DNA from: G963662655 sp963665015 | GTDB lineage: Bacteria > Cloacimonadota > Cloacimonadia > Cloacimonadales > JAIOQZ01 | DNA length: 64,000 nucleotides | Direction of reading: 5' to 3' | NCBI GenBank assembly: GCA_963665015.2 | Contig: CAXXSY010000003.1 | Coordinates: 1-64,000, forward strand | In this document: piece by piece, positions 51,025 to 60,788 of the stretch | How the letters are laid out: each line of letters begins with the position of its first letter | How positions within the stretch are numbered: position 1 is the stretch's first letter | Notes under the pieces: generated by a model | What the model saw: only the letters and a program-made list of their open reading frames with translations | Database searches by the model: none | Told to the model about the DNA's origin: nothing | Position numbers and translations under genes: made by a program

Positions 51025-53547
51025 TCAGCGCAGTAGGACGACCTTCTTCACCAGCGTCCTCCGGCTGTTCTGGACGCGTGCGAAGTAGATACCGCTGGCG
51101 ACCGTCTTCCCGCTCTGATCGGCACCGTCCCAACGGATCATGTATTTCCCCGAGACATCCTTCTCCGGCTTCCACGACCTGATCTTCTGCCCTCTGACGT
51201 TGTAGAGGCTGACGGTCGGCGCGATCTGCGACGCGATGTTGAAGGACATCCCGTCCTGCCTCGATAGGTTCATCGGGTTGGGATAGATATCCAGCGCGAA
51301 TGGTTCCGGTGGTTCCGGATCGTCCTCGATGCTTTCGTATTCGATGGTGACCGTGTTGGAGGGCTCGGTCTCCCCCATGATGTTGTCGTAGGCGGTCACG
51401 TAGTAGTTGTTTATGCCGACAGGAACCTCGACATCGATCCAGAACTCTTCGCAGGGAATTTCGAGGATCATCTCGTTGTTTCGATAGATGCGATAGTACG
51501 TATAGTATCGATCTTCGATAAAAGTAGATAGCGGTGGATCCCACATGAGTCGATAGACATTGTCATGCTGGAGCCACTTGGTGAGGTTCATGGGCCGGTT
51601 GTGGTCCGTGTCGCCTTCGAGAACCCATCGGTTCCCGACCGCAATTGGCATGTAGCCGTTCCCACCCGTGATTTCGCTATCCGACAAATCCCAGTCGTTG
51701 ATCATATCCCAGTTGACGAAGTACCTCTCGTTTACGAGTCCCTGATTCTGCACGAAGCTGCGGCGGTAAACAAGATCATCATCGTCGTTGAAGTAATCGA
51801 CCACGAGAGTATCGCCCTGTCCGTAGGGCGTTACGACGGCTGTGTAGTAATAGATGCTCTCGGTATAGATATTCCCGGCCGAGGTCCATGTGTCTCCGGG
51901 CTGGGGGTCGTCATTGCGCACCAGCCAGCATGTGTCGTTCGTCCAGCTCAATCCGCCCGAGTTGTAGTTGTAGAATCCCGCGATTTGGACGCCTTCGTCG
52001 GAGGGGATCGTCAGGTAGTCGCGCTTCTTGAAGATGCTTTCGCAGTATCGGATGGGGTAGTACTCGGTTTCCCCGTAGGTGACGGGTTCCTCGATCGTTC
52101 TGATTTCGGGCAGGTATTCGACGAATTCCTCGATATCGATTCCCGAGGTTATGGTCGCTTCCTCGATGCTGAGGATTGTCGGATTCAGGTTGCCTCCGTG
52201 GAATCCGCGCATGGCCATTCGGGTAATCCCTTCGATTCCATACACGTAGTAATCGCCCGCAGCCGGAACGGGCAGAAAGTATGAGCCCTCTTCCGTCGAA
52301 AATCCCGTGGAAACATACTCATGCGTTTCGGCATCGATCAGATGAGCAACGATGTAAGGCATTGCCAAGCCGGATGCAATTCCCGTAATAAATGACACCG
52401 CAGTAGTTTCCGTGGTGTAGAGCGGATCGTAATCGACATTGCCGATGATCGTGGCATCGATCTCGTCGGGATCGGTTGAGTCCCAGAAGCAGTTTTCCGC
52501 CTTGATGGTCTGCGTCGAGGTGGAGTAGATGCTGTAGGTGTCGTTCGATTCGTCGATGTTGCCGTAGATCAGGTTGTAGCCGTCGTTTTCGTAGGAGCCG
52601 TCTCCGAGGTCTCCGAGTATGACGCTGGCACTGTTTACGATATAGAAACCGCAGAAATTGCCGGTGATGATATTTCGTGCGAAGGTGGGGAAGGTGGTCA
52701 AGCCGTAGAGCATGACGCCGGCGCCGGAGTTAGCGTTGCCGGACACGAAGTTGTTGCGGATCACGTTGTCCGCGAAGTAGCCCGACGCGTTGTAGAGATA
52801 GATTCCGGTGAGGTTCTCTTCGATCAGGTTTCCGTAAACAGCCGGGCGTATGAAACCCGAGTCGTAGATGTCCCAGGCGGTGATTCCCTGCCAGACGTTG
52901 TTGTGGATGTGGTTGTGCTCGATGGTGGGATGGCAGACCCCGCCGGTGCTCTGGCAGCTCAATTGGATCGCGGCTCTCGCGGTCTCGTCCAGCGCGCACT
53001 GGCGCAGTTCGTTTTCCATGATATAGGGATTGCTCTCGGCGATCATGATGCCGTTCTGCTGGCAGTTTTCGATCAGGTTGTGGTCGATCATGACCGAGGG
53101 CGGGTTGGCGCTTCCGAGTCCGAAGACATTGATCCCCGTTTCGTTGTTGTTGAAATGGCACCGGGAGATTGTCACCTGTGTGTTGATGATGTTGATGCCA
53201 TTCTCGGCATGCTGGATCACGCAGTATTCGAAATGGTTATCGGTCTGGTCGTTGTCCAGCCGGATGCCGGTCCACTGGCTCTCGGTGGGGGAGAGGAAGG
53301 TCACGGGATCGGATTCGGTTCCGTCGGCGATCAGGCTTCCTTCGGCGGCTATCCGGTATTCGCCCATCACCTCTACGTTGACGCCTTCCTGAATCTCCAG
53401 CGAGCTGCCGGAAGGCACGGTGATATCGCCGACCACCTGATAGGGGTTGTTATCGGTTGTCCAGGTTCCACTTTGATTTCCAGATACTTCGATACCGCCG
53501 AGCGCGGTGCACAAAAAGATAAGAATGATCAGTGCCAGATTCTTCAT
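51025..53547 (-). CDS. Secreted right-handed beta-helix protein with T9SS type A sorting tail
   Basis: 840 residues. Signal peptide about 1-18 (MKNLALIILIFLCTALGG). About 70-350 are parallel beta-helix (PbH1) turns: HFEYCVIQHAENGINIINTQ, CHFNNNETGINVFG and NLIENCQQNGIMIAES, typical of carbohydrate-active or adhesive proteins; no catalytic triad identified. After a mixed middle and an Fn3-like module (about 660-740), the tail reads DIYPNPMNLSRQDGMSFNIA, SLYNVRGQKIRSW, VASGIYFARVQNSRRTLVKK. NPFNP is NPMNL here. It precedes the YkgJ-like gene (4 bp). Confidence 0.87.
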   Translation of the reverse strand: MKNLALIILIFLCTALGGIEVSGNQSGTWTTDNNPYQVVGDITVPSGSSLEIQEGVNVEVMGEYRIAAEGSLIADGTESDPVTFLSPTESQWTGIRLDNDQTDNHFEYCVIQHAENGINIINTQVTISRCHFNNNETGINVFGLGSANPPSVMIDHNLIENCQQNGIMIAESNPYIMENELRQCALDETARAAIQLSCQSTGGVCHPTIEHNHIHNNVWQGITAWDIYDSGFIRPAVYGNLIEENLTGIYLYNASGYFADNVIRNNFVSGNANSGAGVMLYGLTTFPTFARNIITGNFCGFYIVNSASVILGDLGDGSYENDGYNLIYGNIDESNDTYSIYSTSTQTIKAENCFWDSTDPDEIDATIIGNVDYDPLYTTETTAVSFITGIASGLAMPYIVAHLIDAETHEYVSTGFSTEEGSYFLPVPAAGDYYVYGIEGITRMAMRGFHGGNLNPTILSIEEATITSGIDIEEFVEYLPEIRTIEEPVTYGETEYYPIRYCESIFKKRDYLTIPSDEGVQIAGFYNYNSGGLSWTNDTCWLVRNDDPQPGDTWTSAGNIYTESIYYYTAVVTPYGQGDTLVVDYFNDDDDLVYRRSFVQNQGLVNERYFVNWDMINDWDLSDSEITGGNGYMPIAVGNRWVLEGDTDHNRPMNLTKWLQHDNVYRLMWDPPLSTFIEDRYYTYYRIYRNNEMILEIPCEEFWIDVEVPVGINNYYVTAYDNIMGETEPSNTVTIEYESIEDDPEPPEPFALDIYPNPMNLSRQDGMSFNIASQIAPTVSLYNVRGQKIRSWKPEKDVSGKYMIRWDGADQSGKTVASGIYFARVQNSRRTLVKKVVLLR

Positions 53548-53583
53548 GATGCCTCCCTTTCAATGAGGATGTGGGTTGAGGGT

Positions 53584-54297
53584 CTATTTTATCGTGTCTT
53601 CAAAGAGGTACTCGATCTTGGACAGGTTGTCCCGTATGAACGACTGCGCGATGAATTCCGCGAATATATCGAGGATGATCAGCGCGTTGATGTGGGTGTC
53701 CTTCGCGCGCTGGTTCTTGATGCGCTTGAGGAGCGTGGTGTTGACGGTGTGAATCTGTTCCAGGTCGCCGGTGAGTTCCTTCAGCTCCCAGTCGGGCTCG
53801 CAGCCGTTTTTCTTGCGGAAGAATTGCCGTACCAGATACATCGAAATCCACCGATACATGGTCTCTTCGAGCGACGCGAACGGCAGGTGGAACCGTACCA
53901 TGGGTCGTAGCGTGGAGAGGATCGGACAGCCGCAAGACACCGTGAAGATGCCCATCATGGAGCTGACGCCCTTTTGCAGGTCGATGCGCTGGATGTAGGT
54001 CCGTTCCTTCGCCTCGACGCGCACCTCAGCCTTCTCGAAGGAAACCAGGTTCTTGAAATAATCGATGATATCCACCAGGCTGGCGGCAACCGGGCAGTAG
54101 GGGTGATCTTCCTTTTTCAGCGTGCAGTTTGGGCACTTGCAGAATTCGAGTTTGGTCCACTCGGGCAATTCCTCGTGGGGCTCGCGGATCAATTCGAGCG
54201 TGTCCGGTTTCAATGTGATGTGAATGCTTTGCGTCTCTCCGTTCCCGAAGATGAACGTGTATGTGAATTGGAGCGGTTGTATCGTTTTATCTGTCAT
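53584..54297 (-). CDS. Conserved protein of unknown function with Cys cluster (DUF6901-like)
   Basis: 237 residues from ATG 54295-54297 behind AGAGG. N-terminus YTFIFGNGETQSIHITLKPD, then CKCPNCTLKKEDHPYCPVAA (Cys motif, about 72-90), SVSCGCPILSTLRPMVRFHL and a helical C-terminal half ending FAEFIAQSFI. I recall this arrangement from the uncharacterised DUF6901 family. Cytoplasmic, no signal. The Cys/His arrangement could bind Zn2+ or Fe-S. Start lies upstream of the beta-helix gene and 36 bp separate them; probably same operon. Function not assigned. Confidence 0.7.
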   Translation of the reverse strand: MTDKTIQPLQFTYTFIFGNGETQSIHITLKPDTLELIREPHEELPEWTKLEFCKCPNCTLKKEDHPYCPVAASLVDIIDYFKNLVSFEKAEVRVEAKERTYIQRIDLQKGVSSMMGIFTVSCGCPILSTLRPMVRFHLPFASLEETMYRWISMYLVRQFFRKKNGCEPDWELKELTGDLEQIHTVNTTLLKRIKNQRAKDTHINALIILDIFAEFIAQSFIRDNLSKIEYLFEDTIK

Positions 54298-54519
54298 ATC
54301 CACCTCTATGTCAATCTGTGTTTATCAAAAGGCGATGTGTCAAGAAAGAATTACATTCGAACAATCCTGTTCATTTCTGAACGCTGAATTATTCATCATT
54401 GGCTTTATATCGCAGAAATACCCTCAAAAAGGATCCATCAATTGGCTCGTATATCAATACATTGCTATGTATTGCGTGTTTTCAGCCGTTGAAAATTCCA
54501 ATGACAATAGCTGTTCCAT

Positions 54520-54830
54520 TTTTTGAATTTGGTGGGTGAAATGGTTTTCGCCATAATAATCCCGTAGGGATGACAGATGTTAGGCCATGGGGGGATTCGA
54601 TTTTGCAAGCAAAATCACAGGCGTAAGCCCCAGTTATATCAGCCAATACACATAAAAGCACCGGAGGTGCGACAGATACATGATCCGGCATGCTATCTGT
54701 CGTCCCTACGGGACTTTACTCCTCATCCGAATTCTGTTCCCGGCACTTACGTGTCGCGCTAGCATCTTTCGTCCCTCCAGGACTTCAGGATCAGCATTAC
54801 AGCATTCACCCATTCGATTTGCAACAGAAT
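54520..54830. repeat. Diverged copy of the MITE-like repeat
   Basis: GGTGGGTGAAATGG at the left and TTTGCAACAGAATC at the right resemble the 18828-19094 element; interior shares GATTTTGC/GCAAAATC and CCCTACGGGA motifs and sequence of the 252-bp array. The rest of the 54298-54971 gap contains the sigma-54 promoter and no gene. Confidence 0.75.
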
Positions 54831-54919
54831 CTACAATAATCGTCTCATACTGACAGAAAACCAAGACCATATAAAAAAATGGGGGGATTCCTGATTGGCT
54901 CCATATCGGTCTTGACAGA

Positions 54920-54935
54920 TGGCATACAACTTGCA
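54920..54935 (+). promoter_or_regulatory. Sigma-54-type promoter of the second FtsX permease
   Basis: TGGCATACAACTTGCA: GG and GC are separated by exactly 10 bp as in TGGCACGNNNNTTGCA. Expected start about 12 bp further, roughly 54947; GGAGG and ATG 54972 follow. A TTGACA also overlaps the upstream edge (54912), but no matching -10 was found. Confidence 0.75.
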
Positions 54936-54971
54936 TCATTCGTATGAGTCATAATCCATACTGGAGGTCGG

Positions 54972-57338
54972 ATGCTCCGTAATTTCTTCGTCATCGCGGT
55001 CAGGAATATCTTCCGCAACAAGATGCATTCCGCGATCAACATACTGGGTCTCGCGATCAGCTTCGCCGTGGCGATCCTGATCACGTTCTGGATCCAGTAC
55101 GACTACTCGTACGACCAGTTTCACGAGAACATCGACGATATCTACATGGTTTCGTCATTTGTGTATTACGGACCGCAGAAGAACTTCGTACCCGGGTCGC
55201 CACCGGCCCTCGCACCCGCGATCGAGCGGGAGTTTCCACAAATCCTGAAGGCCGGACGGCTCAGCACCGGAACCTATCGAGTCCTCATCCAGACCGACGA
55301 TCACGCCTTCAAGGAGAACATCGACATGCTCGATCCGTCGCTGTTCGATATCTTCTCGTTTCCGTTTGTGAAGGGTGATTTCAAGGCGGGGGAGAGCAAT
55401 CCCTATATCATCGCGCTATCCGAATCGAAGGCGGAAAAGATCTTCGGCGATTCCGACCCCATCGGTCAGACCGTCATGATCGACGAAACTTATCGCTTCG
55501 AAGTAGTCGGCGTTTTCAAGGATATCCCGGGCAATTCGTACCACTGGTTCGACTTCGTGGTGCCGCTCTCATTCCTCGAGGAGTACGTCGGGCAGGAGGA
55601 CTACACGCGTACATGGTACAATTGCAGCTTTCGTTCGTATGTCCTGCTGGATGAGGGTGCCGATATCGCCCAGCTCGACAGCCTGCTGGCGGGTCGGTGC
55701 CGGCAGTCGTACCCGGCAAGCGACCTCGAACCGACGCTCTACCCCTACAAGGACATCCACATGGTGCTGTACGGCTATTCGCGAAGGGCGATGGTCTTCG
55801 TGTATATCTGCCTCTTCATTATCCTGACTGCGGTGATCAATTTCACCAACCTCTCCACCGCCGGTGCGCTCAAGCGTTCGCGGGAGATCGGTATCCGCAA
55901 GGTACACGGCAGTAGCAGGCTTCAGTTGGTCGCGCAATTCATGGGCGAATCGATCCTGATCGCATTCGTCTCGCTCCTGATCAGTTTCCTATTGGTCGAG
56001 CTCTCGCTCCCGCTATTCAACAACCTGACGGGCGAGTCGTTCAGCTTTGCCAGTTTCTTTTCCTTCAAGCTGGTCGCCGTCATTCTGGGCATCACGCTGC
56101 TATCCGGCGTCCTCGCCAGCATCTATCCCGCATTCCTGCTATCGAGCTTCAACCCGGTGCAGGTGCTGAACAACCCCGACTTCAAGATCGGCGGTAAATC
56201 GATGCTGCGAAAGCTGCTGGTGATCGTCCAGTACGTGATCAGCTCGATCCTGTTCATTTGCTTGATCATCTTCATGCAGCAGATCCGTTTCATGATCCAG
56301 AAAGACCTCGGATACGACCGGGAGAATCTGGTCTGCGTCACGATCGAGGGAAACCTCCTCGATCACGCCGAAACCTGGAAAAACGACCTCCTCGCCTCGC
56401 CCAGCATCCTGAGTGCCACCCTCACATCGCACCTGCCTTCGGGTATCTGGTACAACAGCTCCGGGTGGGACTGGGACGGCAGACGCGAGGATCAGATATT
56501 CCTGGTGACGATCCTCAACGCCGATCGCGATTATCTCAAGACGATGGATATCGAACTTCTGACGGGGAACTACTTCCCGGAAGGCAAGGCTTCGGAAAAC
56601 ACCGAAGACATCGTCATCAACGAAGAATTCTCCCGCAGAATCGGCGTCGAGAATCCGATCGGGATGACGCTCTACTACCGGGACATCTCGTGCCGTGTAA
56701 TCGGCGTGGTGGAGAATTTCAACTACAAGTCGCTGGAACACGAGATGGAACCGCTCATGATCATGAATGCGAAGAGCAATTCGGTCTTCGACAGCGCGCC
56801 CTATCGCTACATCATCATGCGAATATTACCGGGTCGGATATCGGAAACGCTGGAATACATCCGGAAGGTCACGACGCTGCACAATCCCAAATACCCGTTC
56901 AGCTACGAGTTCCTCGACGAAAAGCTCGAAAACCTGTATCGCTCCAGCCGGCGTTTCATGAATCTCGTGGGAATCTTCGCGATCCTGGCGCTCTCTATCT
57001 CGAGCCTGGGGCTGTTCGGGCTGGCATCCTACATCGCCTCGCAACGGAGGCGCGAAGTGAGCATCCGCAAGGTGCTGGGCGCGTCCATCACGCGGATCAG
57101 CCTCAGCATGATTCTCGATTTCTGCAAGTGGGTACTGATCTCGAATCTCTTCGCCTGGCCGATCGCTTGGTACCTGATGCGGTATTTCCTCTCATCGTAT
57201 CCGTATCAGGTGAAGATCACCGTTATGCCGTTCCTTCTGACGACCGCCATCACCTTCATGATCGCCGTCCTGACCGTGAGCTGGCAGACCCTCAAGGTCG
57301 CGTTCACAGCGCCCACCCGAACACTGAAGTACGAGTAA
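54972..57338 (+). CDS. FtsX/MacB-type ABC transporter permease, second copy
   Basis: 788 residues with the same double-FtsX layout as 39619-42045: MHSAINILGLAISFAVAILI, a periplasmic domain of about 220 residues, NFTNLSTAGALKRSREIGIR, KVHGSSRLQLVAQFMGESIL, a second periplasmic domain and the last core (LGLFGLASYIASQRRREVSI, RKVLGAS). It ends at TLKYE just like the first copy (ALKYE), a conserved tail of this group. No ATPase is adjacent. GGAGG ribosome site 4 nt before ATG; a sigma-54-type promoter at 54920-54935 predicts activator-dependent expression. Confidence 0.9.
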   Translation: MLRNFFVIAVRNIFRNKMHSAINILGLAISFAVAILITFWIQYDYSYDQFHENIDDIYMVSSFVYYGPQKNFVPGSPPALAPAIEREFPQILKAGRLSTGTYRVLIQTDDHAFKENIDMLDPSLFDIFSFPFVKGDFKAGESNPYIIALSESKAEKIFGDSDPIGQTVMIDETYRFEVVGVFKDIPGNSYHWFDFVVPLSFLEEYVGQEDYTRTWYNCSFRSYVLLDEGADIAQLDSLLAGRCRQSYPASDLEPTLYPYKDIHMVLYGYSRRAMVFVYICLFIILTAVINFTNLSTAGALKRSREIGIRKVHGSSRLQLVAQFMGESILIAFVSLLISFLLVELSLPLFNNLTGESFSFASFFSFKLVAVILGITLLSGVLASIYPAFLLSSFNPVQVLNNPDFKIGGKSMLRKLLVIVQYVISSILFICLIIFMQQIRFMIQKDLGYDRENLVCVTIEGNLLDHAETWKNDLLASPSILSATLTSHLPSGIWYNSSGWDWDGRREDQIFLVTILNADRDYLKTMDIELLTGNYFPEGKASENTEDIVINEEFSRRIGVENPIGMTLYYRDISCRVIGVVENFNYKSLEHEMEPLMIMNAKSNSVFDSAPYRYIIMRILPGRISETLEYIRKVTTLHNPKYPFSYEFLDEKLENLYRSSRRFMNLVGIFAILALSISSLGLFGLASYIASQRRREVSIRKVLGASITRISLSMILDFCKWVLISNLFAWPIAWYLMRYFLSSYPYQVKITVMPFLLTTAITFMIAVLTVSWQTLKVAFTAPTRTLKYE

Positions 57339-57525
57339 TAACGAACTTCCGAATGTGCCGAACGAAGTGAGGCTCTTCCGAATGTTCGTTTCCGCAAAGC
57401 GTTAAGATTTGTGCATTTAGAAATATGCCGTCGCTGCACGGAATAAGATTGACAACCGTGGAAAGCAAGACGATTTTCCGATATGATCCTTGAAATGACA
57501 CACCCAAATGGACAGGAGGTACGCA

Positions 57526-60402
57526 ATGCGCACATTGAAGCGTGTTGGCGTCCTGCTCGGTCTTCTGATGCTTTTTGCGCTATGCAGTGCGCAGGAAGTG
57601 CTTCTCTGGGACAACGACAACGGCTCGACTCTTGTCGATCCCGAGACAGGAGGCACAGTAGGATGTCAGGTTGGCTTACAGAATGCGCTGACGGACCTTG
57701 GTATCGGCTACACGACCGTCAGCACACTGCCTACCGACCTGTCTGGTTATGACGTGATTTTTATCACATTGGGAGTGTGGTGTTTAGGATGCGGAAGCAC
57801 ACCACCCGGTGCGGTCGGCACCGCTGAACAGACCAGACTGGTCAATTTTTTGGAGGATGGCAACGCCATCTACATCGAGGGAGTCGATTTTGGCTCCGAC
57901 CATGTCGCAACGAACTTTTTCAGCTATTTCGGAACTAACTACGACAGTGACAACGCTGGCGATGTAACCGATATTGTCGGTGCATCCCAGGGATTCATGA
58001 ACAACCTCGCCTTCGATTACGAAAACGCCGACGAGGCGGACTATCTCGTCGATGTGTGGACCGCAAACGGCGGAACACCCTATCAGGAAACGCAAACCGG
58101 GTCGATCTGCGGCATTTACAACGTCGGCGAAAACGACTACCGCACGATCTGCTCTTCCGTAATGTTCGGCGCATATCGCGACGGACTCAATATCAACACC
58201 AAAGAACAGCTCATGGCACGCTACTACGCCTTCCTGGCGGAGGGCGACGTCCCCGCTATCTGTACATCGTACAACCAAATCGATTTCGAAGACGTTTTTA
58301 TCGGCTACCCCCAGTCGATCGATCTGGACATCCTGAACATGGGTCTCCAGCCACTGGAAATCACCGGTATCGCGATTTCGGGCAACGTCTTCTCCATCGA
58401 CCAGACAGGTACCTGGACACTCGATACCGGCGAATCGGTCACAATCGAAGTCACCTGCGACCCGGACGCCACAACGGACGCAAGCGAGCAACTGACAATA
58501 TCCAGCAACGACCCGGACGGCGACTTCGTGGTCGAGATATCGGCAAACTGCATGGAACCGCCGGTTATCGCTACTGGAACGGATGAGATCAACGTCCTTC
58601 TGCCTCCCGAATCGATCGTCGAGCAGCAGGCGTTTACCATCACCAACGACGGCAACAGCCCGCTCGATTACCTGATCGATCTTCTCGATCTGGATCGAAG
58701 CGTGCAACGGCTCGAAATCCCCGACACCCCCATGGCGCCGCAGCTACCGAAAGGCGTTCGTGAACTCGGTACCGGCACGCCGCAAACTCGTGACGAAGGC
58801 GGTCCCGACAACTTCGGCTATTCCTGGATCGACAGCGACGAGCCGGACGGACCAACTTACGCATGGGAGGACATCTCGGCAACGGGTAACGAAGTCACCA
58901 ACTGGATGGCGACGGCGTCCTTCGATCCGAAGGATGAAGGCTACGCAGGCCCGATCGACCTCGGATTCGATTTCTCCTACTACGGTCAGATGTACGATCA
59001 GGTATATCTCAACTCGAACGCTTTCCTGGGATTCCTTCCCGAAAACGTCAACATGTCCGCATTCACCAATACGGTAATCCCCACCCAATCCGTGCCGAAC
59101 AACATCATCTGTCCTTTCTGGGCCGATATGGACGGCAGCAACGGCGGCACCGTCTATACGATGCAGGACGGTAACGAGTTCGTGATCCAGTTCGACGACT
59201 GGCATTACTACTCCGGAGAAGGAAGCATCACGCTCCAACTCAGGCTTCGTCGGGGCGGAAGAATCACCGTCCTGTACGAATCAATGACCGGAGCGACAAA
59301 CGGCGCGACCGTCGGAATCGAAAACGCGACAGGTACCGATGGACTTCAGGTGGTTTACAACGCCGCTTACGTCTCCGACGATCTGGCGCTACAATTCTCC
59401 TGCGGACCGGGATGGGTCGAATCGACATCCGTTTCGGGCATCCTGGCGCCGGGCGAATCGGTCGGCATCGATCTCGGATTCAACACAACGGGCATGATCG
59501 AGGGCGTTTATCACGCTGTCGCGCAGATATCCAGCAACGATCCCGCCACACCGCTTGTCGAGATTCCGATCAACCTGACCGTCTCCACTGAAGAAGCCAG
59601 TCTGGCGATGTTCAATATCTCACTCAACAGCGAAGAGTCGCCCGAGGGTGCGGAACTCACCTTCACCAACCAGGACGGCAACCCCAATCACGTCTATACC
59701 GCGATAGCTCCCGAGAGTGGCGAGATCATCTTCCCGTATGTCGTTCACGGCACCTACGATCTCACGGTCGATCTCGACCGATACGACGATTACGGTGAGA
59801 GCGATATCGCGGTCAGCGAAGATATCGAGGTGGACATCGAGCTGATCGAGACGCTCTTCCCGCCGATAAACCTCGCGGTGAACGTCGTGGATAACAGCGC
59901 GATGATTACCTGGGAACTGCCCTGGAATCGAAGCCTTTTGAGCTTCAACGTCTATCTGGACGACGAACTGCTCCAGAACGTCACCGAGGCGCAGTACCTA
60001 TGGGAGAACCCGTCGGCGGGACTTCACACTATCGGCGTCGCGTGCGTCTATACAACCGGCGAATCCGACCCCATCGAGACTGAATTCGAGTGGCAGGGAA
60101 CTTCCGGCGCAGATATGATTCCAGTAAACGACACGTTCGCGGGTATCTATCCGAATCCGTTCAATCCTTCGACGACTTTCAAATATGGGCTAGCGCAGGA
60201 AGATCATGTTGTGCTGGAGATATACAATGTCCGCGGACAGCTCGTACAGCGCATGGATCAGGGTCGTGTGAAGGCCGGATGGCACGAAGTGACCTGGAGC
60301 GGCGCCGACATGAACAATCGGTCGGTCGGCTCCGGTATCTTCCTGGTCAGGCTCAAGGCCGGAAGCTATTCCGAGGTCAGACGAGCGGTGATGTTGAAAT
60401 AG
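57526..60402 (+). CDS. Large secreted multidomain protein with T9SS type A sorting tail
   Basis: 958 residues from ATG 57526 (AGGAGG 6 nt upstream). Signal peptide about 1-22 (MRTLKRVGVLLGLLMLFALC). N-terminal domain (about 23-240) with alternating strands and helices (VLLWDNDNGSTLVDPETGGT ... NFLEDGNAIYIEGVDFGSDH), Rossmann- or flavodoxin-like. Then an HYDIN/'choice-of-anchor D' Ig domain (IDFEDVFIGYPQSIDLDILN ... LTISSNDPDG), a beta-sandwich (about 400-620), another Ig, a carboxypeptidase-regulatory-like domain (about 690-760), an Fn3 (about 780-855), and the tail GIYPNPFNPSTTFKYGLAQE ... LEIYNVRGQLVQRM ... VGSGIFLVRLKAGSYSEVRR. Surface adhesin or enzyme carrier; no active site seen. Confidence 0.88.
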   Translation: MRTLKRVGVLLGLLMLFALCSAQEVLLWDNDNGSTLVDPETGGTVGCQVGLQNALTDLGIGYTTVSTLPTDLSGYDVIFITLGVWCLGCGSTPPGAVGTAEQTRLVNFLEDGNAIYIEGVDFGSDHVATNFFSYFGTNYDSDNAGDVTDIVGASQGFMNNLAFDYENADEADYLVDVWTANGGTPYQETQTGSICGIYNVGENDYRTICSSVMFGAYRDGLNINTKEQLMARYYAFLAEGDVPAICTSYNQIDFEDVFIGYPQSIDLDILNMGLQPLEITGIAISGNVFSIDQTGTWTLDTGESVTIEVTCDPDATTDASEQLTISSNDPDGDFVVEISANCMEPPVIATGTDEINVLLPPESIVEQQAFTITNDGNSPLDYLIDLLDLDRSVQRLEIPDTPMAPQLPKGVRELGTGTPQTRDEGGPDNFGYSWIDSDEPDGPTYAWEDISATGNEVTNWMATASFDPKDEGYAGPIDLGFDFSYYGQMYDQVYLNSNAFLGFLPENVNMSAFTNTVIPTQSVPNNIICPFWADMDGSNGGTVYTMQDGNEFVIQFDDWHYYSGEGSITLQLRLRRGGRITVLYESMTGATNGATVGIENATGTDGLQVVYNAAYVSDDLALQFSCGPGWVESTSVSGILAPGESVGIDLGFNTTGMIEGVYHAVAQISSNDPATPLVEIPINLTVSTEEASLAMFNISLNSEESPEGAELTFTNQDGNPNHVYTAIAPESGEIIFPYVVHGTYDLTVDLDRYDDYGESDIAVSEDIEVDIELIETLFPPINLAVNVVDNSAMITWELPWNRSLLSFNVYLDDELLQNVTEAQYLWENPSAGLHTIGVACVYTTGESDPIETEFEWQGTSGADMIPVNDTFAGIYPNPFNPSTTFKYGLAQEDHVVLEIYNVRGQLVQRMDQGRVKAGWHEVTWSGADMNNRSVGSGIFLVRLKAGSYSEVRRAVMLK

Positions 60403-60424
60403 TCTCGTTTCGAACAAATTGTTG

Positions 60425-60453
60425 GGGCAGACCTTGGTGTCTGCCCTTCTTCA
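60425..60453 (+). terminator. GGGCAGACC hairpin after the large T9SS cargo gene
   Basis: GGGCAGACC-ttgg-TGTCTGCCC then TTCTTC, 22 bp after the stop. T-run interrupted by C. Confidence 0.7.
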
Positions 60454-60624
60454 TGGAACGCGGACGTCCCCGTCCGCATTCTGTAAGCGCTGATCTCTTG
60501 TGATTTTCTGACGGAGTCTGATAAATCGAATCCCCCAATAGCGGCGTTCTCAACTATGATTATTCGATTGAGAATGCGGAATCACCATATTGTATAAATC
60601 GATGAAACAGAACAGTTTGAAAAA

Positions 60625-60653
60625 GAACGCCGCTCGGAGATCGGCGCCTACAG
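60625..60653. repeat. Copy of the dispersed CGATCTCCGAGCG repeat
   Basis: GAACGCCGCTCGGAGATCGG followed by CGCCTACAG. No gene or other element recognised in the remaining parts of 60403-60788. Confidence 0.85.
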
Positions 60654-60788
60654 AAAAAAACGACTCATCCACTATATATGCAACAGTGCCAGAATTAATG
60701 CACAGACGCGCATCGGCTGCGTGGTATTTATCCTCTCGATGCGCAACATTACCTCGTTCAACTAATCCAGCGTTCGGAAGTTGGTTTC

